Shown piece after piece: positions 6,808 through 12,033 of a DNA stretch of 12,033 nucleotides. How positions within the stretch are numbered: the stretch's first letter is position 1; each line of letters starts with the position of its first letter. The DNA comes from Desulfobulbus sp. (GTDB lineage: Bacteria > Desulfobacterota > Desulfobulbia > Desulfobulbales > Desulfobulbaceae), in the NCBI GenBank assembly GCA_028684915.1, contig JAQUEZ010000183.1, forward strand, positions 1-12,033. The letters run 5' to 3'. The notes under the pieces are model-generated. The model saw nothing but the letters and a program-made list of their open reading frames with translations. It was not told where the DNA came from and did not search any database. The position numbers were made by a program, and so were the translations under genes.

Positions 6808-7643
6808 GACAGCACCTTTTTCCCGGTGAGGCTTAAGAATGCATCCTCGAGATTAATTCGCCTTAAGGTCACCCCGCATTCCTGGGAGGCGGTAAACCCG
6901 GCGGCCTCTTCCCGGGTGGTAAAGTAATGGGTCTGCATCCCCTCCCCGTTCATCCGGTCCACGGCCCAGTCTCCCAGACGGGCCATCAGGGACTGCGGCG
7001 AATCCAAGGCCACGATCTTGCCCTGATCAAGGAAGGCAACCCGACCCGCCAGGAATTCCGCCTCCTCGATATAGTGGGTGGTGAGAAAGATAGTGGTGCC
7101 GTCCTGTTGCACCCGTTTGATCAGGGCCCAGATGCGGCGGCGAATCGCCGGGTCCAGGCCAACCGTGGGCTCGTCGAGAAAGAGGACCTTGGGTTCGTGC
7201 ATCAGGGCCCGCGCAATCATCAACCGCCGCTTGAGGCCGCCGGAGAGTTGTTTGACCAGGCTATCGATCCGGTCAAGCAACTCGACATAGGCAAGCAGTT
7301 CCTCGATTTTCAGTCGGCGGCGGGAAGCCTCCATACCGAACAGGCGGCCATGGATCTCCAGGTTCTCGCGAACGCTCAATTCGCTATCCAAGTTGATGTG
7401 CTGCGGGACCAGGCCGCATTGCCGCTTGGCTTCACGGGGGGCTTTCACAATGTCGTGACCGCCGATGCACACCCGGCCGGAGCCTATCCGGGTCAGTCCG
7501 GTGAGAATGCGGATGGTGGTGGTCTTACCGGCACCGTTGGGCCCGAGGAAGGCGAACAGCTCTCCCCCCCCGACCGAGAGGTCGATGGAATCCACCGCCC
7601 GGACCTTGCCGTAGGATTTCTGCAATTTTTCGATGTGAATCAT
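6804..7643 (-). CDS. ABC transporter ATP-binding protein (DrrA/CcmA type)
   Basis: This 279-residue nucleotide-binding subunit drives the permease encoded next to it. It has Walker A GPNGAGKT at 34-41, Q81 in the Q-loop (LVPQ), signature LSGGLKRR at 133-140, Walker B VLFLDEPT at 153-160 with E158, and the switch H190 (TTH). The KRR after the signature and the C-terminal region (LRRINLEDAFLSLTGK) are typical of the DrrA-like exporters. The start ATG 7643 opens directly into MIHIEKLQKSYG, the expected beginning of the fold. No good Shine-Dalgarno sequence is visible before it; only a weak AAAGAAA some 20 bases upstream. It lies 85 nt after the ChlI-like gene, the largest gap in the right-hand part of the operon. 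Confidence 0.93.
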   Translation of the reverse strand: MIHIEKLQKSYGKVRAVDSIDLSVGGGELFAFLGPNGAGKTTTIRILTGLTRIGSGRVCIGGHDIVKAPREAKRQCGLVPQHINLDSELSVRENLEIHGRLFGMEASRRRLKIEELLAYVELLDRIDSLVKQLSGGLKRRLMIARALMHEPKVLFLDEPTVGLDPAIRRRIWALIKRVQQDGTTIFLTTHYIEEAEFLAGRVAFLDQGKIVALDSPQSLMARLGDWAVDRMNGEGMQTHYFTTREEAAGFTASQECGVTLRRINLEDAFLSLTGKKVLS

Positions 7644-7702
7644 GGTTATTGAGTGGTTATTAATTTTCTTTACGAGCTCATGAGTTTGGTATCAAACATT
7701 CC

Positions 7703-7726
7703 GTTCCCAGGTTGTAGTGTGGGAAC
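7703..7726 (-). other. Small hairpin in the gap between the ChlI-like and ABC ATPase genes
   Basis: GTTCCCA at 7703-7709 and TGGGAAC at 7720-7726 form a perfect 7-bp inverted repeat with a 10-nt loop, two bases after the stop codon of the ChlI-like gene. No T run follows on either strand, so I do not call it a terminator. It could act as an RNA processing or stability element that sets the relative expression of the two halves of the operon. Confidence 0.4.
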
Positions 7727-7728
7727 CA

Positions 7729-8769
7729 TCACTGCCCGGCCAAGGCCCGTTTACGCAGGGCCTGGACATTGTCGGCGATCTCCATCAACGGCTGTCGCCG
7801 TACCCGATGCGGCAGAACCAATTCGGCGCTGGTGGTGATGTCCGCCGGCTCCACCAAGGTGCGCCCATCCAGGGCCGCCAGGGTCTTGGCGGTCTTGAGC
7901 ATGATAATGTCGCCCCGATGACCATCCACCCCGACCTCAAGACAGGTGCGTGCGATCTCAAACAACAACGGTCGTTCCACCTTGACCTCGGGATAAAGGC
8001 TTCGGGCGGTGAGCAGTCGATCGGCCAGGGTTTCGGACTCGGCGATCCAATGTCCGGCAAAGCCTTCCGGATCAAGGTCGAATGCGGCCCGCCGTTCCAT
8101 GATCGCCACCCGGTCCTCGGCGCTCTGGATGCCCTCGATGTTGACGCAGAGACCGAACCGGTCCAGCAGCTGCGGCCGCAACTCCCCTTCCTCCGGATTC
8201 ATGGTGCCCACCAGGGTAAACCGGGCCGGATGCGAAAAGGACACCCCCTCGCGCTCGATGGTGTTGACGCCCATAGCGGCCGAGTCCAGCAACACATCGA
8301 CCACATGATCATCAAGCAGATTAACCTCGTCGACATAGAGGATATTGCGGTGCGCCTGAGCAAGAATCCCCGGCTCGATCCGCTTTTCTCCCTTTTTCAG
8401 GGCATGTTCAAGATCAAGCGTGCCCACCACCCGGTCCTCGGTAGCGCCCACCGGCAGTTCCACCACCCGCACCTTGCGCTTGATCACCTCCGGCCGTGTC
8501 TCGGGATGAACGCCCTGAGTGAGCCGACGAATTTCGGCAAAGTCGTCCCACTCTTCCTCGGGATCCAACTGGAACGAATCCTCGGCAAACACCGAAATCT
8601 CGGGGAGAATATCGGCCAGAGCCCGCACCGCAGTCGACTTGGCGGTGCCCTTCTCGCCGCGAATAAGCACGCCGGAGAGGCCGGGGTTGACGACATTGAG
8701 CATCAGGGCCAGTTTCATTTTTTCCTGGCCAACGATGGCGATGAAGGGATAGATGGAGCGATTTTTCAT
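7729..8769 (-). CDS. ChlI/BchI-type AAA+ ATPase subunit of a magnesium- or cobalt-chelatase
   Basis: ChlI-type AAA+ rings use ATP to drive metal insertion into a tetrapyrrole by a large CobN/ChlH-type subunit. This 346-residue protein has Walker A GEKGTAKST at 38-46, Walker B ILYVDEVNLLDD at 143-154 and the sensor/arginine-finger block GTMNPEEGELRPQLLDRFGL at 188-207. Length matches ChlI. The start ATG 8769 overlaps the stop of the preceding ChlI/ChlD fusion (ATGA) with AGGA upstream, and the protein then begins at the normal ChlI position (SIYPFIAIVGQ). A longer upstream opening in the same frame is only the shadow of the VWA domain. No chlorophyll genes are seen and B12 genes surround it, so cobalt chelation is the likelier job; that is inference from context. 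Confidence 0.92.
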   Translation of the reverse strand: MKNRSIYPFIAIVGQEKMKLALMLNVVNPGLSGVLIRGEKGTAKSTAVRALADILPEISVFAEDSFQLDPEEEWDDFAEIRRLTQGVHPETRPEVIKRKVRVVELPVGATEDRVVGTLDLEHALKKGEKRIEPGILAQAHRNILYVDEVNLLDDHVVDVLLDSAAMGVNTIEREGVSFSHPARFTLVGTMNPEEGELRPQLLDRFGLCVNIEGIQSAEDRVAIMERRAAFDLDPEGFAGHWIAESETLADRLLTARSLYPEVKVERPLLFEIARTCLEVGVDGHRGDIIMLKTAKTLAALDGRTLVEPADITTSAELVLPHRVRRQPLMEIADNVQALRKRALAGQ

Positions 8770-10823
8770 TGTTGTTGTCCTCGCACGATGTTGACCAGGG
8801 CTTGAGCCTTCAGGTCGTCGATTTTGAAATATTGGGCCTCCATGGCGCCAGCCAGCCGCCGAGCCAGGCCAAAAGTGACCAGTCCAGCCTCCTCGGTGTC
8901 GACCACGATGGTGCGGATGCGCTGGTCCTGGGACAAGGCTTCGGCCAATCGAAGCGATTCCTCCACCGGTTTCCGCTCCCCCAGGGCCACGTTGCATTTG
9001 CCGTCGGTAATAAAGAGCACTATGGGTTGTGCAGTCGGATTCTTGATCAGGTAATTGCGCACCTGTTCATGACTCTTTGCCAGTCCGGCCGAGAGCGGAG
9101 TGCGTCCACCCACCGGCATCTCGGAGAGCAACTTTCCCGCCATGTCCACCGAGGTGGTGGGCGGCAGATTGACCGTGGCCGCATCCCGGCGAAAGGTGAT
9201 CATCGAGACCTTGTCCCGTTTCTGGTAGGCATCGAGCAGAAGCGACATCACCGCGCCCTTGGAGGCGGCCATCCGCCCCCGCGCGCCCATGGACCCGCTG
9301 GCATCGACCACAAAGAGCAAGAAGTTGCTGATCCGTTTTTCGCGGACCTTGCAGCGCAGGTCCTGGGGCTTAAGCTGCACCGCCAGACCGCAGGTGTTGT
9401 TTCCGGCCCGCTGGCACTGATAAGGCGCTGCCGCGCGCAGGGTGGCGTCCAAGGCAAAATCGCCGGTGTCCTGCAAGGTGCTTTTGACGTATCGTCCCTG
9501 TTTTTGGGAGATGCGGCTGCGCGAACGACGTCCCGAACCCCTGCGCACCACCCGATCCTTGGCCGCAATCAACGCTTTAACCTTAAAAGTGGCGCCAATA
9601 TCGAACACCTGTTCCTCACGGTTCGGGGTGGCCTGACCCTGCTCTCCTTCTCCCTCTTCCTCCCTCGCCTGCTCCTCGGGTTGAGGCTTCTGTTCCCCTT
9701 GCTCTTGGGGCTGGGGCGTTGGCGGAGCTTCCTGGCTTTCCTCGGCCCCCTCCGGTTGCTGCTCCTGCTGATGGTCCGGTTCTTCCTGGTTCCGGTCCTC
9801 GTCCTGTCCTTCCTGTTCCTCGGGTTGCGGAGGGTCCGGCGGTGGAGGTGATTGCGGTGGTGGCGGCTGGGCATCCCGACGGCGATGCAGCAGCACCAAG
9901 GGCGCCACCTTGCCGATATGCTCGGCACTGACCTCAACCTTCCCCTCTAAAGCGGCCAGGGCCCGTGCCGCCTGCTCCATCACCAGATCGGCCCGATGAC
10001 CGGCCACATTGTTTTCCCGGCAGAGTTCGCCGATAAACCCGCGCAGGACCGTGCTGATACGTACCTGTGGCAAGAGCGCCCGGCCCTGGACGATACGGTG
10101 GGCCAGCCGATCACTCTCCTGCCGGTAACGGTCGATAAAGGCGGCGGAATCCTGATCAAAGGCTTCACGCCGCAGCATCAACTCAACTCTGGCCTCCGCA
10201 TCTTCGGTCCCGGTCACCTCCAGACAGAGGCCGAACCGGTCGAGCAATTGCGGCCGCAGTTCGCCCTCCTCCGGATTCATGGTCCCCACAAGAATGAACC
10301 GGGAGGGATGACGATAGGAGATACCTTCTCGCTCAATTCTATTTTCGCCACTGGCCGCAGCATCCAGAATCAGGTCCACAATATGATCATCAAGCAGGTT
10401 GACCTCATCGATATAGAGTACGCCCCTGTGGGCCGCCGCAAGCAGCCCGGGAGAAACCATCACCCGCCCTTCACGCAGGGTGCGCGGAAAATCGATACCG
10501 CCACTGACCCGATCCTCGGTGGCATTCAGCGGCAGATCCACCAAAGGCACAGGCCGGGAGGAAACCGAGCGTTCGGAAAAACGACGGCTACATTCCGGGC
10601 AGCGCGGAGCATCGGTTGCGGGCGAGCAATTGTTGACGCATCCCTCCACCACAACCATTTCCGGAAGCAATGCCGCCAGGGCCCGCACCATGGTCGACTT
10701 GGCTGTCCCCTTTTCCCCCCGCACCAGCAAACCACCGACACAGGGATTAACCGCCGCCAAAAGCAGTGCTTGTTTGAAAGTATCCTGGCCGACCACAGCC
10801 GCCAGGGGATAAACAAGTTTCAT
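8766..10823 (-). CDS. ChlI-ChlD fusion: AAA+ domain, acidic proline-rich linker, VWA domain (putative cobaltochelatase subunit)
   Basis: This 685-residue protein has the layout of magnesium-chelatase subunit D with an intact ATPase. Residues 1-325 are AAA+, with Walker A GEKGTAKST at 36-44, Walker B VLYIDEVNLLDD and GTMNPEEGELRPQLLDRFGL. Inside it is a four-Cys group C62, C66, C75 and C78 (CX3CX8CX2C), a likely metal-binding insert. A linker of about 75 residues from about 330, very rich in Pro, Glu and Gln, follows. The C-terminal third is a VWA domain with MIDAS residues DASGS at 507-511, T575 in GGRTPLSAG and ITDGK near 605. In B12 clusters such proteins are thought to act with CobN. The start ATG 10823 has GGAGAGG upstream, lying inside the 30-codon ORF. 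It is translationally coupled to the stand-alone ChlI-like gene downstream. Confidence 0.92.
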   Translation of the reverse strand: MKLVYPLAAVVGQDTFKQALLLAAVNPCVGGLLVRGEKGTAKSTMVRALAALLPEMVVVEGCVNNCSPATDAPRCPECSRRFSERSVSSRPVPLVDLPLNATEDRVSGGIDFPRTLREGRVMVSPGLLAAAHRGVLYIDEVNLLDDHIVDLILDAAASGENRIEREGISYRHPSRFILVGTMNPEEGELRPQLLDRFGLCLEVTGTEDAEARVELMLRREAFDQDSAAFIDRYRQESDRLAHRIVQGRALLPQVRISTVLRGFIGELCRENNVAGHRADLVMEQAARALAALEGKVEVSAEHIGKVAPLVLLHRRRDAQPPPPQSPPPPDPPQPEEQEGQDEDRNQEEPDHQQEQQPEGAEESQEAPPTPQPQEQGEQKPQPEEQAREEEGEGEQGQATPNREEQVFDIGATFKVKALIAAKDRVVRRGSGRRSRSRISQKQGRYVKSTLQDTGDFALDATLRAAAPYQCQRAGNNTCGLAVQLKPQDLRCKVREKRISNFLLFVVDASGSMGARGRMAASKGAVMSLLLDAYQKRDKVSMITFRRDAATVNLPPTTSVDMAGKLLSEMPVGGRTPLSAGLAKSHEQVRNYLIKNPTAQPIVLFITDGKCNVALGERKPVEESLRLAEALSQDQRIRTIVVDTEEAGLVTFGLARRLAGAMEAQYFKIDDLKAQALVNIVRGQQQ

Positions 10824-10912
10824 CGATTCCTCTCCATTTGATGCCCCGGTACAAAGTCGATTTCCGGCAGCCCGAGGGGCAAGGCGAGACCCTCACCTTT
10901 TTTTGCAGCCAT
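10820..10912 (-). CDS. Small ORF of 30 codons between the TonB receptor and the chelatase gene
   Basis: I do not recognise this product. The ORF starts at ATG 10912, overlapping the receptor stop as TGATG, and ends with TGA 10820-10822, overlapping the chelatase start as ATGA. It therefore fills the gap exactly, with no spare base. The peptide begins MAAKKGEGLALPLGLP and continues EIDFVPGHQMERNR; it is soluble, with no signal peptide or membrane segment. The upstream ribosome site is weak (GGAAAA), so it would depend on translation of the receptor. An A7 run lies at codons 3-5. The chelatase Shine-Dalgarno sequence is inside it. It may be a real small partner protein, or a piece of coding sequence kept only for coupling. 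Confidence 0.5.
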   Translation of the reverse strand: MAAKKGEGLALPLGLPEIDFVPGHQMERNR

Positions 10913-11920
10913 CACATTTTCCAGCTGACACCGGCCAGCCAGGTCAATGGTGGACCGAGCAGGCCATCGGCATAGTAATAGGTGCTATCCGCCAGGTTCT
11001 TGATCTCGGTGAACAAGGCGTATCGGCCCAACCGGTATTCTGCACGGAGATTGGCAAGCATGTAGTCGGGCACGGTCTTGGTATTGGCCCTATTGCGATA
11101 CACCTCGGAGACATACTTGCCGGAAAAGACCGCAGTGAGTTGGTCGGTCACCTGCCACGAACAGTCAAAGGTGGCCGTATGCTCCGCCTTGGCCGGAACA
11201 AAGAGACCGGTCTCCTCGTCAATGGCCCTAAGGTAGGTGTAGCCTGCCTTGAAGTTCAGGGTTGCAACCGGGTTCCAGTTCAGCGCCAGATCACCGCCAC
11301 GGTAGGTCACCTCGCCAAAATTTTCGTATTGACCGACACCGTCATCACCGGTGACATAGGTAATCCGGTCGCTGAGCCGGTTATAAAATACCGAAGTTCG
11401 TACCGAGAGGGTGGCCATCGGGGTTAGCGTCAGGGCCAGGCTGTAGTTGTCGGCGGTCTCCATACCCAGATCCGGATTGGGCCGGGTGGAACTGGTGTGG
11501 TTATAGCGCTGGTAAAACGAAGGAATATTGTTGCTGCCGCTATACGATCCGGTCAGGCTCCAATACGGTTTTTGATAGATCAGCCTCAGCTCCGGATTAA
11601 GCACATCGTCGAAGGCAGTGTTAACGTTCCCTCGCAGACCAAAGGCCAGGGTCCATGGGCTGTCCGCAGAATGCAGGCTCTGGCTGGCAAAAATCGAAAA
11701 GACCTCCTCGCTCTGATCGGCAAAGGTGGTACCGCTGGCCTGGGCCAGACGATAGCCGGCACCATAGGCCAGTTCCCCGAATTCGCCTGTGCTCAGATTG
11801 CCACCCAGGTCCTCGCCCAGTTCATTAACCCGCAAGCGCTGATCAAGGGCACGGCTGATATCGGTATTGTGCTGCTCGCCGGTGTTGAAAAAGGTGGCGC
11901 TGGTATAACCGTAGATACAT
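10912..11920 (-). CDS. TonB-dependent receptor, C-terminal barrel part (5' end missing)
   Basis: About 335 residues of an outer-membrane barrel are present, from about IYGYTSATFFNTGEQ to the stop at 10912-10914. Typical alternating strands and receptor phrases are visible: LTGSYSGSNNIPSFYQRY, NPDLGMETADNYSLALTL, LNFKAGYTYLRAIDEETG, LANLRAEYRLGRYALFTEIKNLADSTYY. The last strand ends LAGVSWKM. Signal peptide, TonB box and plug are absent, so this is roughly the last half of a normal 600-700-residue receptor. The frame stays open to the window edge, but beyond about 11920 it loses barrel character and runs opposite a coding-like plus-strand segment, so I end it there. Its position at the head of the chelatase operon suggests a corrinoid or metal-complex ligand. 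The stop overlaps the start of the 30-codon ORF. Confidence 0.8.
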
Positions 11921-12033
11921 GGGGTTTTCCCGGTCAGATGGATATCGGACGGGCAGGCGATAATGGACTGGCTGCCGAGCACCACGCAGGTCGTCGTCGC
12001 CGGGGCCGGGGTTATCGGCCTGGAAATGGCCGT
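11915..12033 (+). CDS. Fragment of a pyridine nucleotide-disulfide oxidoreductase (NAD-binding domain start)
   Basis: The plus strand is open for 39 codons from 11915 to the edge, after in-frame stops at 11906-11908 and 11912-11914. It reads GVFPVRWISDGQAIMDWLP and then TTQVVVAGAGVIGLEMA. The GxGxxG Rossmann motif followed by E, preceded by a GVF-x-R...DA-I segment, is the layout found at the start of the second dinucleotide-binding domain in CoA-disulfide reductase, NADH oxidase and NirB-type flavoproteins. The N-terminal FAD domain is missing, so the gene is cut at its 5' side, and the 3' part continues off the window. No start codon or ribosome site belongs to it. Its reading is short, so the family is named with moderate confidence only. 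Confidence 0.55.
   Translation, partial: MHGVFPVRWISDGQAIMDWLPSTTQVVVAGAGVIGLEMA

Noticed and set aside
8770..8997. Longer N-terminus for the ChlI-like protein up to 8997
   Set aside because: That extension reads through the VWA coding region of the upstream gene in another frame. ATG 8769 overlaps the upstream stop as ATGA and gives the family-typical start.
8769..10841. Plus-strand open frames of about 360 and 280 codons opposite the chelatase gene
   Set aside because: They mirror GC-rich codons of the ChlI/ChlD fusion. Their leucine- and proline-rich stretches are the reverse of the acidic linker, and no motif or ribosome site supports them.
1..12033. CRISPR arrays, tRNA or rRNA genes, insertion sequence ends and transposase genes
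   Set aside because: No regularly spaced repeats, cloverleaf sequences or transposase motifs were seen. The right-edge breakpoint has no recognisable inverted-repeat end.

Overview
This window looks like part of a cobalamin (vitamin B12) and cobalt acquisition and remodelling locus from a moderately GC-rich Gram-negative bacterium. The evidence for Gram-negative is two TonB-dependent outer-membrane receptors. The mix of a CbiZ salvage enzyme, ChlI/ChlD-type chelatase subunits and a SPASM radical SAM enzyme would fit an anaerobe such as a Desulfobacterota member, but that assignment is inference. Almost everything is encoded on the minus strand, so the locus reads from right to left.

In transcription order, a C-terminal part of a TonB-dependent receptor (10912-~11920) comes first. 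An uncatalogued-looking 30-codon ORF (10820-10912) overlaps its neighbours at both ends. It is followed by a ChlI/ChlD fusion protein with AAA+ and VWA domains (8766-10823) and a stand-alone ChlI-like AAA+ subunit (7729-8769). After an 85-nt gap holding a hairpin comes a two-gene ABC-2-type transporter (ATPase 6804-7643, permease 6073-6807), then the adenosylcobinamide amidohydrolase CbiZ (4826-6055). Most junctions are 4-nt ATGA overlaps, so this looks like one tightly coupled operon.

A textbook cobalamin riboswitch (4632-4820) begins only five bases after the cbiZ stop codon. It leads into a second set: a BtuB-like TonB receptor (2389-4491), a radical SAM/SPASM enzyme (1228-2316) and a nitrilase-superfamily gene (121-1240) whose frame is broken. 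The left 120 bases are AT-rich and non-coding.

Proposed joint role: the receptors import corrinoid or metal complexes across the outer membrane. CbiZ opens the amide bond of adenosylcobinamide-type corrinoids so they can be re-built with the cell's own lower ligand. The ChlI/ChlD pair would power metal insertion with a large CobN-type subunit that is not in this window. The ABC-2 exporter, the radical SAM enzyme and the nitrilase have no assigned role in B12 metabolism and are the novel part.

The right edge is anomalous. From about 11915 onward the plus strand encodes an NAD-binding segment of a pyridine nucleotide-disulfide oxidoreductase, and the TonB receptor homology stops at the same point. 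Two genes have lost their 5' parts at one shared breakpoint, which means either a rearrangement or an assembly misjoin.
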